Source: Spirochaetales bacterium (GTDB taxonomy: Bacteria > Spirochaetota > Spirochaetia > SPDA01). Taken from it: DNA of 5,739 nt. Below, one piece after another: positions 1 to 5,739 of this stretch. Within the stretch, counting starts at the first letter, position 1, and each line of letters begins with the position of its first letter. The DNA lies in contig SPDA01000163.1 in the NCBI GenBank assembly GCA_004525155.1, forward strand, positions 1 through 5,739. Direction: 5' to 3'. Under the pieces are notes generated by a model. The model did not search any database, was not told the origin of the DNA, and saw nothing but the letters and a program-made list of their open reading frames with translations. The position numbers were made by a program, and so were the translations under genes.

Positions 1-10
1 AAAATTTTTC

Positions 11-17
11 AAGGAGG
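11..17 (+). promoter_or_regulatory. Strong ribosome binding site for the sugar-binding protein
   Basis: AAGGAGG, close to a perfect Shine-Dalgarno sequence, with 5 bases before the ATG at 23. It is the strongest such site in the window, which fits a binding protein made in excess over its permeases. An out-of-frame ATG at 18 is too close to the site to be the start. Confidence 0.85.
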
Positions 18-22
18 ATGGG

Positions 23-1420
23 ATGAAAAAATCCAAAATGAAAGTATGCCTGATGGTTCTGGCAGTACTGTTTATAAGCACCGCACTCATGTTCGCGGGA
101 GGAACAAAGGAAGGGACTAAAGCCGCACAGCCAAAGCAGGAAAAGACGAAGATCACTGTCTGGTGCATGGCATTTGATCCCCACGTAAACGGTTTTACCA
201 ACGTAATTGAAGTATTTAATAAAAACAATCCGGATGTGGAAGTGACCCTGGAACCACAGCCCGGCCAGCCGGACCTGGTTTCTAAAATGCGCTCGTCATT
301 GAGTTCCGGGAAAGGGGCACAGGCATTCACAACTCCGGGTACTACGATTACCGAATGGGTGGTTCCCGGTAACCTACAGGCGCTTTCACCGGATGTAGTA
401 ACCACGGAAGAGGTAAAGAAAAATCACCTTCCGGAAAATTATATTCAGTGTCATATTGACGAACAGATCTGGGCAATCAGCATTCCCGATCCTCCGGGCG
501 AAGTAGGACTTGTTGTTAATGTTGATCATCTAAAAGAGGCAGGCCTTCCGGTAATAACCAAATTTGAGAATATGGATCAACTGTTAAGTTATGGGAAAAA
601 ATTAGCCAAATACGAGGGCGATAAACTCGTCCGTGGCGGTCTCTCATTCCAGGAATCTAACGACCCCATGTTCTTCTACAGCTACATTGTGGACCAGGGC
701 GGGCGATTTTGGGATAACGACGCACAGAAATTTACCCTCCAGACCCCGGAAGCCAAGAAAGCCCTGCAGTTTTTCTACGACTTATTTTACAAGTACAAAC
801 TTGACAGTACGGAATTGCCGGACACCCAGAATGCGCTGACCCAGAACCTCACCTCCATGGGTTTCATGTGGCCGGAATTCCTGCCCTTTGCCGAATCTTC
901 GTATCCAGACCTGAACTTCGATTTCATCATGAAACCGGCCTTTTCCGGAAACAAGCCGCCCGTGTTCAACCATACGGACACATGGAACGTGGTAATGCCC
1001 AAGTATGTACAAGGCAAGGAAAGGGAAGCGACGGTCAAATTCCTCAAATTCTTGATCTCCGAGCAAGGACAGCTCCTCTTCCTGGACGCCAACCCCGGCC
1101 TCTCCCCGCTTAGGAACCTGGTGTTCAACAACGATTACTACAAAACCGGCAAGGGTAAGTACCTCGCCCCGGTAATTGCCGCTATAAAGGCCGGCCAATA
1201 CCGGTTCTGGGGTCCATTCGTTGACGCGGATGTGATGCTGTATGACATTCTCTGGCCCAACATGGACGCCTGTTTCCATAACCAGATAACAGTCGACGCA
1301 TGCCTTGCAAAAATGGAAAAAGAGCTCAACGAGCAGAACGCACGGACAAGAGCTAAGTATCCGGACGCCCCGAAAACTATTATATACTACGACGGCTTCC
1401 CAAAAGAATTCGCTTTTTAA
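23..1420 (+). CDS. ABC transporter extracellular sugar-binding protein (family 1)
   Basis: A 465-residue secreted solute-binding protein of the MalE/UgpB-like family 1, which would capture a carbohydrate outside the inner membrane and hand it to the permeases encoded just downstream. Residues 1-25 form a signal peptide: basic start MKKSKMK, hydrophobic core about 8-23, and likely cleavage after MFA. No lipobox cysteine sits at the end, so it is probably a soluble periplasmic protein. The mature part opens with a charged, Ala/Lys-rich linker (26-42), then the first beta strand ITVWCMAFDP typical of the family. An aromatic-rich central part (FFYSYIVDQGGRFW, 217-230, followed by TPEAKKALQFFYDLF) and the late KFLKFLISEQGQLLFL helix (339-354) also match the family. 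It is slightly longer than the usual 420-440 residues. An AAGGAGG site 5 bases upstream fixes the start. The ligand cannot be read from sequence; the lyxose isomerase nearby suggests a pentose, mannose or a glycoside of these. Confidence 0.93.
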   Translation: MKKSKMKVCLMVLAVLFISTALMFAGGTKEGTKAAQPKQEKTKITVWCMAFDPHVNGFTNVIEVFNKNNPDVEVTLEPQPGQPDLVSKMRSSLSSGKGAQAFTTPGTTITEWVVPGNLQALSPDVVTTEEVKKNHLPENYIQCHIDEQIWAISIPDPPGEVGLVVNVDHLKEAGLPVITKFENMDQLLSYGKKLAKYEGDKLVRGGLSFQESNDPMFFYSYIVDQGGRFWDNDAQKFTLQTPEAKKALQFFYDLFYKYKLDSTELPDTQNALTQNLTSMGFMWPEFLPFAESSYPDLNFDFIMKPAFSGNKPPVFNHTDTWNVVMPKYVQGKEREATVKFLKFLISEQGQLLFLDANPGLSPLRNLVFNNDYYKTGKGKYLAPVIAAIKAGQYRFWGPFVDADVMLYDILWPNMDACFHNQITVDACLAKMEKELNEQNARTRAKYPDAPKTIIYYDGFPKEFAF

Positions 1421-1430
1421 CGATACCAGC

Positions 1431-1464
1431 GCCGGGACTTGGGGGTTAACCTCCAAGTCCCGGC
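1431..1464 (+). promoter_or_regulatory. Intercistronic RNA hairpin between binding protein and permease
   Basis: A 15-base left arm (GCCGGGACTTGGGGG) and right arm (CCTCCAAGTCCCGGC) pair along their full length around a TTAA loop, with a single G-U wobble. The stem is very GC-rich and begins 10 bases after the binding-protein stop codon. No U-run follows (the next bases are CTATCTTCACAC), so it is not a classical intrinsic terminator. In many sugar ABC operons a hairpin here protects the upstream mRNA from 3' exonucleases or ends part of the transcripts, so that binding protein outnumbers permease. That role is inferred by analogy with malE-malF-type operons; the structure itself is directly visible. 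Confidence 0.85.
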
Positions 1465-1479
1465 CTATCTTCACACGAT

Positions 1480-1483
1480 AAGG
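1480..1483 (+). promoter_or_regulatory. Weak ribosome binding site supporting the 1493 start
   Basis: AAGG, with 9 bases before the ATG at 1493. It is much weaker than the site of the binding protein, which would further lower permease synthesis relative to the binding protein. It is the only purine-rich candidate between the hairpin and the first ATG of the frame. Confidence 0.45.
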
Positions 1484-1492
1484 CAGTTATTC

Positions 1493-2410
1493 ATGGCAGT
1501 ATCAGCGCTACAAAGAAGGAACATTCCGTTCATTGCCGCGGTTCTTATACCTATCGGGGCCTGGTACATCCTTTTTATGTATTATCCGATGGGATACTCA
1601 CTTTTTGCTTCCCTCCATCTGTGGGTGGCGGAAAATCCATCTAAAAGTACATTTATCGGATTTAAAAACTATCTGGATCTGTTGACAACCGATCCTCGAT
1701 TTAGACGCGCCATAGTTAATTCTTTCATATATGTGGCGACGAAAACAGCAATCGTCATTCCTCTGGGAATCAGTCTCGCCACAGCTTTGGATTACATAAA
1801 ACGGGGTCAGAAATATCATATTTTTTCCTTATTTCTGCCGGCACTCTGTTCGGCCACCGCGATAGGTATTCTTTTTACCTATCTGTATCAGCCGAGTTTT
1901 GGACTGTTCAATCAATTTCTTAAAACCATCGGTTTTAAGACACAACCTTTTTTAAGCAGCGCAAAACAGGCAATATTCTGCGTAATTTTCACGGACAGCT
2001 GGCAATTTATGGGATTTACGACCCTTATCTTTTATACCGGTTTAATGAATATGCCGGATGTATTTATTGAGGCGGCCAAAATTGACGGGGCTGGATCCAT
2101 ACGGACATTTTTTTCCGTTAAACTTCCCCTATTAGGTCATACGGTCCTTTTTCTCATTGTCTATACCATTATAAACGCGTTCCAGTCCTTTGACTTTGTG
2201 TTCGTTATGACCTCCAGCGGCGGCGGTACAGGCGGTGCCTCGGGCGGTCCGGGTAATTCAAGTTACGTTATGAGCCTCTTGGTTTATAACGAGGGTATGC
2301 TCCGTTTGCACATAGACAAGGCGACTACCGTCGCAAGTGTTATGTTTATCATCGTCCTTGTTCTTACGATTTTTCAAATTAAAATTTTAAAGCCAAAGTG
2401 GGAGTATTGA
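1493..2410 (+). CDS. Sugar ABC transporter permease, MalF/UgpA type
   Basis: A 305-residue inner-membrane permease subunit of a carbohydrate importer (binding-protein-dependent transport family). About six membrane segments are visible: roughly 11-31, 76-98, 108-130, 161-183, 214-236 and 278-298. The cytoplasmic EAA loop, which contacts the ATPase, is clear at 193-214: EAA, then IDGAG, and ending KLPLL. The frame is open back to a TTG at 1439, but those extra 18 codons lie mostly in the hairpin at 1431-1464 and lack the hydrophobic or charged character of the family's N-terminus. The ATG at 1493 gives a normal MAVSALQRRN start and a normal length, with a weak AAGG 9 bases upstream. Residues 241-254 hold an unusually glycine-rich stretch (GGGTGGASGGPG) where relatives usually have a shorter TGGGPGNS-like loop. 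It pairs with the next gene product to form the channel. Confidence 0.92.
   Translation: MAVSALQRRNIPFIAAVLIPIGAWYILFMYYPMGYSLFASLHLWVAENPSKSTFIGFKNYLDLLTTDPRFRRAIVNSFIYVATKTAIVIPLGISLATALDYIKRGQKYHIFSLFLPALCSATAIGILFTYLYQPSFGLFNQFLKTIGFKTQPFLSSAKQAIFCVIFTDSWQFMGFTTLIFYTGLMNMPDVFIEAAKIDGAGSIRTFFSVKLPLLGHTVLFLIVYTIINAFQSFDFVFVMTSSGGGTGGASGGPGNSSYVMSLLVYNEGMLRLHIDKATTVASVMFIIVLVLTIFQIKILKPKWEY
1918..1940 (+). other. Intragenic inverted repeat inside the MalF-type permease gene
   Basis: TCTTAAAACC and GGTTTTAAGA form a perfect 10-bp inverted repeat around an ATC loop. A run of six T follows at 1948-1953, eight bases after the stem. It encodes the FLKTIGFKT part of the permease, so the repeat may simply reflect codon content. 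It is AT-rich and less stable than the hairpin at 1431-1464. A minor internal termination or pause site is possible but unproven. Confidence 0.4.
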
Positions 2411-2411
2411 C

Positions 2412-3239
2412 ATGCGAAAAGCTGACAATATAAAGCGCGGCATAATTCAGGCACTCCTGATACTCATTAGCTTCGTATTCATCCTTCCCTTTCTTTGGAT
2501 GTTTATCTCTTCTTTTAAGCCGGCACTGGAAATAATAAGGATACCTCAAACTATTTTGCCGGAAAAGTTTACGTTAAACAATTTTAAGACGATTTTTGAA
2601 AGATTAAACTTTTGGCGATTCCTTATAAACAGCGTTGTGGTCTCCGTGGCGATAACCGCCATCGCTATTTTTACCTCGAGCCTTTCCGGTTTCGTGTTTA
2701 CCAAGTTTCAGTTTAAAGGAAAGGAAGTAATATTCACCCTATTTTTAGCGGGGCTCATGATACCGTTCGCAATTATCGTACTTCCCATGTACCTGTTTGT
2801 ATCGAAACTTGGAATGCAGGACTCCTACCTCGGTCTCGTCATTCCCATGTGCATAAGCCCTTTCGGCATTTTCCTCATGCGGCAATTCATGGAGGGTGTT
2901 CCCATAGAAATGGTTGAGGCTGGAAGAATCGACGGGGCTAAAAACCTGTGGATATACGCACACGTCATGGTACCCTTGTCCCGGTCGGGCATGGGCGCGG
3001 TTGGGGTTTTTACCTTCCTGTGGATATGGAACCAGCTCTGGTGGCCACTTATGATAATATCTAAATCGAGTATGCGCACCCTGCCGTTAGCAATAGCTGC
3101 CCTTACATTTCAGCAAGCCAAACGTTACGATATGATAGTAACCGGCGCATCCCTGGCTGTGCTTCCGGTAATGCTTGTGTTTATATTTGCTCAGCGCGGT
3201 ATTGTGCGGGGCGTCACCTTAACTGGTCTTAAGTCTTAA
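2412..3239 (+). CDS. Sugar ABC transporter permease, MalG/UgpE type
   Basis: A 275-residue second permease subunit, the expected partner of the upstream MalF-type protein. Six membrane segments are apparent: about 11-33, 71-93, 106-128, 138-158, 194-216 and 243-262. The ATPase-coupling loop is at 168-190: VEAGRIDGAK, ending VMVPLS, with the EAA signature read as EAG, a common variant in MalG-type subunits. The C-terminus QRGIVRGVTLTGLKS (261-275) is the typical ending (QR-x-x-VRG-x-T-x-G-x-x-K) of sugar permeases of this class. The start lies one base after the previous stop codon, with GGGAG at 2400-2404 inside the end of the upstream gene, so translation is probably coupled and gives equal amounts of the two subunits. 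No ATP-binding subunit follows; many spirochaete and Gram-positive sugar importers share one encoded elsewhere. Confidence 0.94.
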   Translation: MRKADNIKRGIIQALLILISFVFILPFLWMFISSFKPALEIIRIPQTILPEKFTLNNFKTIFERLNFWRFLINSVVVSVAITAIAIFTSSLSGFVFTKFQFKGKEVIFTLFLAGLMIPFAIIVLPMYLFVSKLGMQDSYLGLVIPMCISPFGIFLMRQFMEGVPIEMVEAGRIDGAKNLWIYAHVMVPLSRSGMGAVGVFTFLWIWNQLWWPLMIISKSSMRTLPLAIAALTFQQAKRYDMIVTGASLAVLPVMLVFIFAQRGIVRGVTLTGLKS

Positions 3240-3256
3240 CCTAAAAGGAGAAATAA

Positions 3257-3988
3257 ATGAAAAAATCGCTTGTTATTATAATTCTGCTGGCCTGCGCCGC
3301 CATCGCGTCATACTCTCAGACCGCAGAGATTGTCTCGACCGTAGCGAATACGAAGGTGAAAATGGACGGCGTTACCTGGGACGGTAAAAACATCTGGATT
3401 GTCACGTATCAGTCAATCCCCCTGGAATGGAAAATCGCGAAACTTGAAAAAGATGGAAGTATTGTTTCGTCCTTCACCGTGCCGGTAACCAGTTTGGACG
3501 ATATTCACAATATGGGCATGAGCTGCATAACCTCAGACGGAACTTCCATTTGGGCATGTAACTGGAACGAAGGAATTATTTATCAGTATAACGATAAAGG
3601 CAAAACCCTTAAAAGTTTCGGTGTTCCTTCCGTGAATCAGCTAATTCCCGTGGGCATAGCCTGGGACGGCAAATTCTTATGGGTGCTCCACTGGAGCGAT
3701 AAGAACCTGTACAAGCTTGATAAAAACGGCAAAGAACTTGAGAAAATTTCCCTTCGCAAATTAACACCGATGCCGGATATGGGTTTGGCTTGGGACGGCA
3801 CCTACTTCTGGGTGGGGACTAAGGGCGCAAACAGGATTACAAAGATTACTCCGGAAGGCGAAGTAAAAGGCCAGATTAAAGGTCCAAAGTCTGGCGGAGG
3901 TATTCGGGACTTGGCATGGGATGGTGAATACCTACTCGTGGTTTATCAGCAAGACAACACTATCTATAAACTCAGCATAAAGGACTAG
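3257..3988 (+). CDS. Secreted WDG-repeat protein, probable beta-propeller
   Basis: A 243-residue exported protein of unknown function. Residues 1-20 form a signal peptide (MKKS, hydrophobic core 5-17, cleavage likely near SYS-Q). Cys13, preceded by LLA, resembles a lipobox, but the hydrophobic core continues past it, so a lipoprotein is possible and less likely. The rest consists of five repeats anchored by WDG or SDG at 41, 93, 136, 179 and 221, spaced 52, 43, 43 and 42 residues. Each repeat has the form WDG-xx-hydrophobic-W, then about 10-15 residues to an I-Y-K-L-like strand and a D-x-x-G turn. This is the pattern of propeller blades, loosely like glutamine-cyclotransferase or NHL/YncE-type propellers. 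No catalytic signature is recognised. An AAAAGGAG site lies 6 bases upstream. Its place between permeases and sugar enzymes suggests a role in binding or processing the transported substrate outside the cytoplasm, which is inference. Confidence 0.85.
   Translation: MKKSLVIIILLACAAIASYSQTAEIVSTVANTKVKMDGVTWDGKNIWIVTYQSIPLEWKIAKLEKDGSIVSSFTVPVTSLDDIHNMGMSCITSDGTSIWACNWNEGIIYQYNDKGKTLKSFGVPSVNQLIPVGIAWDGKFLWVLHWSDKNLYKLDKNGKELEKISLRKLTPMPDMGLAWDGTYFWVGTKGANRITKITPEGEVKGQIKGPKSGGGIRDLAWDGEYLLVVYQQDNTIYKLSIKD
3377..3985 (+). repeat. Five tandem ~43-codon repeats (WDG motif) within the secreted protein gene
   Basis: Repeat anchors encode WDG, SDG, WDG, WDG and WDG at 3377, 3533, 3662, 3791 and 3917. 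At DNA level three share TGGGACGG. Elsewhere the copies have diverged, so this is an old protein-level repeat and not a recent DNA duplication. The middle copies, for example WDGKFLWVLHWSDKNLYKLD, show the consensus best; the last is cut short by the stop codon and may complete its blade with the N-terminal strand before residue 41, as propellers usually do. Confidence 0.75.
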
Positions 3989-3999
3989 ACGAATACATC

Positions 4000-4695
4000 A
4001 TGAAACGTTCGGAAATAAACAACATAATGAAAGAGTCTCTCGCGTTTTTACAGGAAATGAATTTTCTCCTCCCGCCTTTCGCCACATGGACACCGGAAGA
4101 ATGGAAAAGAAAAGGACTTGAATGCGGGGAAATCGTCGAAAGTCAACTGGGTTGGGATATTACGGATTTCGGCAGAGGCGATTATACAAAATATGGTCTG
4201 TTCATGTTTACCATAAGGAACAGTACCATAGAAGAACTGAAAAAAGAGAACGGCAAAATATACGCGGAAAAGATTCTCATAGTGGACGAGGAGCAGATAA
4301 CACTTACCCATTTCCATTATCAGAAAATGGAGGACATCATTAATCGCGGCGGCAGCGACCTCATCATACAACTCTGGAATTCAACGCCGGATGAAAAGCT
4401 CGCCACTACGGACGTAACGGTGAGTGTTGACGGCGTGCGGACAACGGTAAAAGCCGCGGATACTATTACCCTAACACCCGGGGAATCTGTAAACCTTCCC
4501 CAACGGCTGTACCACAAATTCTGGGGAAAAAGAGGAAAGGGAAAAATCCTTGTTGGTGAAGTAAGCGGGGTTAACGACGACTATGTGGACAATCATTTCT
4601 ACGATGAAGCCGGACGTTTTCCGAAAATCGAAGAAGATGAGCCACCTTTCTACCTTTTATACGATGATTATAAAGACTATTACAAGCATGCATAA
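4000..4695 (+). CDS. D-lyxose ketol-isomerase family protein (D-lyxose/D-mannose isomerase)
   Basis: A 231-residue cytoplasmic cupin-fold sugar isomerase of the D-lyxose isomerase family, whose studied members interconvert D-lyxose and D-xylulose and often D-mannose and D-fructose with a divalent metal, usually manganese. The family start MKRSEIN and the segment NFLLPPFATWTPEEW (21-35) are present. The metal and active-site block THFHYQKMEDIINRGG (103-118) supplies His104, His106, Lys109 and Glu111. His172 in LPQRLYHKFWG (166-176) is the expected fourth metal ligand. All key residues are intact and the length is normal for the family, so the enzyme is probably active. The ribosome site is poor: the nearest AAAGGA (3979-3984) lies 15 bases from the ATG, so translation may depend on coupling to the upstream gene, whose stop is 11 bases away. 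The family-typical N-terminus supports the 4000 start over Met10. True substrate preference (lyxose or mannose) cannot be read from sequence. Confidence 0.92.
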   Translation: MKRSEINNIMKESLAFLQEMNFLLPPFATWTPEEWKRKGLECGEIVESQLGWDITDFGRGDYTKYGLFMFTIRNSTIEELKKENGKIYAEKILIVDEEQITLTHFHYQKMEDIINRGGSDLIIQLWNSTPDEKLATTDVTVSVDGVRTTVKAADTITLTPGESVNLPQRLYHKFWGKRGKGKILVGEVSGVNDDYVDNHFYDEAGRFPKIEEDEPPFYLLYDDYKDYYKHA

Positions 4696-4697
4696 AT

Positions 4698-4703
4698 AAG
4701 GAG
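4698..4703 (+). promoter_or_regulatory. Ribosome binding site fixing the start of the UroD-like gene
   Basis: AAGGAG with 6 bases before the ATG at 4710. It decides the start of the last gene, whose end lies outside the window, over the in-frame Met at codon 7, which has no comparable site. Confidence 0.8.
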
Positions 4704-4709
4704 TACATT

Positions 4710-5739
4710 ATGACGCACAAGGAACGTATGCTTACCGTATTGTGGGATAAAAAAATCCCTGACAAGCTTCCTCACGGTGATGTTACCGTGGATCCCGCCA
4801 TTGCCCGGAAAGTATTCGGGGAAACAATACCTGAGGAACAGGGGAATTTTCTTGTTTACTGGATGACGGAAAAATTCTCGGACAGATTTTTCGACAGGCA
4901 CCTGCGTTTGCGGGAATTCCTCGGTTTCGACTTTGCCCATGTTTTTCCGAGAGAACCTCTTATAAAAATCGGCGAAACCCCGGAAGGCTACCCAATCATC
5001 AAAGATGTCTGGGGCGGCAAGGTTGCGGCTGCTCCGAATTCCACGGAGGAACTTGAGCCTCCTATCCCGGACTTAAGCAAAGCCTCGGATTACGTTTTTC
5101 CGAAGGTTGAAGACTTCGCCTACGATAACCTGGAACGCTGGGTAAAAGAAAGCGACCTCTTTACCGTTTGCCAGCTTGATACCGGTTTTTTCAAGATTTA
5201 TCTCCTTCTCGGATTTAACCGGTATATGGACGCAATCTATGAATATGCGGATGAACTGAAACTTTTAATGGAGCGTCTTACGGAACTACAGATAAACATC
5301 GCAAAAGAGGCAGTTCGGCGAGGCGCGGACTGTATCTGGCTCGCCAATGATTTCGCCTTCAACCAGGGGCCTTTTATTTCACCCCAGATGCTTTATGACC
5401 TGGATTTTCAATATGAAAAAAAGATAGTGGATGCGGTGCATAAACTCGGCGTTCCATGTGTTTTACATGCCTGCGGCAATCAAACGAAGACGTTGGACAT
5501 GGTGGTCGACATGGGTATAGATGCTCTGCACGCCATGCAGCCTTCAGCGAGCAATGACATCCGGGACATAAAGAAGCGTTACGGCAAGCGCATTTCCCTC
5601 ATCGGTAACGTGGATATAAGCCGTCTTCTTCCCTTCGGAACACCCTGGGAAATCGATCAGAATATTAAAGGACTGATAAAGGACGTGGGCAAGGACGGCG
5701 GATATGTGCTCACCACTTGCAACGGCATCATGCAGGATG
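4710..5739 (+). CDS. UroD superfamily protein, MtaA/CmuA-like methyltransferase type (3' partial)
   Basis: An open frame of 343 codons with no stop, cut by the window edge. The protein begins MTHKERMLTVLWDKKIPDKLP, like the family's usual N-terminus. The barrel segments DFAFNQGPFISPQMLYD (214-230), KLGVPCVLHACGN (245-257), IDALHAMQP (270-278) and RISLIGNVDI (294-303) place it in the uroporphyrinogen decarboxylase superfamily. It is not a true heme-pathway HemE: the N-terminal RQAGRY substrate-binding motif is absent. Instead it has His253-x-Cys255 followed by Cys337, the HxC...C zinc ligand pattern of the methylcobamide:thiol methyltransferases MtaA and CmuA. The family would move a methyl group from a corrinoid protein to a thiol or pterin acceptor, but many such proteins in sugar clusters have no proven role. 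It sits 14 bases after the isomerase gene with a good ribosome site, so it is likely co-expressed. Usual length is 340-390 residues, so little is missing. Confidence 0.87.
   Translation, partial: MTHKERMLTVLWDKKIPDKLPHGDVTVDPAIARKVFGETIPEEQGNFLVYWMTEKFSDRFFDRHLRLREFLGFDFAHVFPREPLIKIGETPEGYPIIKDVWGGKVAAAPNSTEELEPPIPDLSKASDYVFPKVEDFAYDNLERWVKESDLFTVCQLDTGFFKIYLLLGFNRYMDAIYEYADELKLLMERLTELQINIAKEAVRRGADCIWLANDFAFNQGPFISPQMLYDLDFQYEKKIVDAVHKLGVPCVLHACGNQTKTLDMVVDMGIDALHAMQPSASNDIRDIKKRYGKRISLIGNVDISRLLPFGTPWEIDQNIKGLIKDVGKDGGYVLTTCNGIMQD

Noticed and set aside
630..1420. The more C/G-rich second part of the binding-protein gene as a sign of recent transfer or gene fusion
   Set aside because: The reading frame and family motifs run through without a break, and the compositional shift, judged by eye only, is mild and explained by codon choice.
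1431..1464. Calling the hairpin a full rho-independent terminator that ends the operon
   Set aside because: No U-tract follows the stem, and the permease genes downstream clearly belong with the binding protein and show no promoter of their own in the short remaining gap.
782..1474. A 230-codon open frame on the minus strand opposite the binding-protein gene
   Set aside because: It lies entirely against a clear family 1 binding protein and the hairpin. Its translation shows no recognisable domain, and the frame stays open because of the C/G-rich wobble bases of the real gene.
4680..4940. An 86-codon minus-strand open frame across the isomerase/UroD-like junction
   Set aside because: It is antisense to the well-supported UroD-like coding region, its translation resembles no family I know, and it has no convincing ribosome site.
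4710..5739. Calling the last gene hemE (heme-pathway uroporphyrinogen decarboxylase)
   Set aside because: The N-terminal RQAGRY-type motif of HemE is missing, and the HxC...C metal motif of the methyltransferase branch is present. The sugar-operon setting also argues against a heme gene.

Overview
The window holds one continuous, plus-strand, operon-like block of six genes with no gene on the other strand. It reads as a carbohydrate uptake and utilisation cluster. In order: a periplasmic sugar-binding protein (23-1420), a strong RNA hairpin (1431-1464), two ABC permease subunits of the MalF and MalG types (1493-2410 and 2412-3239), a small secreted protein built from five WDG-type repeats and probably a beta-propeller (3257-3988), a D-lyxose isomerase family enzyme (4000-4695), and a uroporphyrinogen-decarboxylase-like protein carrying a zinc methyltransferase motif that runs off the right edge (4710-5739). 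Except for the hairpin-bearing 72-base gap after the binding protein, the gaps are only 1 to 17 bases, so the genes are very likely co-transcribed. The promoter must lie left of the window.

The organism is probably a spirochaete (Treponema/Sphaerochaeta-like). The main hint is the binding protein's signal peptide end and mature start (MFA followed by GGTKEG), a pattern I associate with spirochaete sugar-binding proteins. The roughly balanced base composition and AAGGAG-type ribosome sites fit but do not prove it. This is an inference from style, not a database match.

Proposed working model: the binding protein captures a sugar or small glycoside and delivers it to the MalF/MalG-type channel. 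No ATPase gene is present, so a shared MsmK/UgpC-type ATPase encoded elsewhere, or one further along the cluster, is expected. Inside the cell the lyxose isomerase would convert D-lyxose to D-xylulose, or D-mannose to D-fructose. The secreted propeller protein might bind or process the substrate outside the cytoplasm. The last gene belongs to the MtaA/CmuA side of the UroD superfamily and has the HxC...C metal motif of cobamide-dependent methyltransferases. Its presence in a sugar operon raises the possibility of methylated-sugar metabolism, but no corrinoid protein or second methyltransferase is visible here.

No tRNA, rRNA, mobile element, CRISPR array or attachment site was seen. The most interesting points are the unexplained propeller protein, the pairing of a UroD-like methyltransferase with a lyxose isomerase, and the 15-bp hairpin that overlaps the longest possible reading frame of the first permease and argues for a start at 1493.
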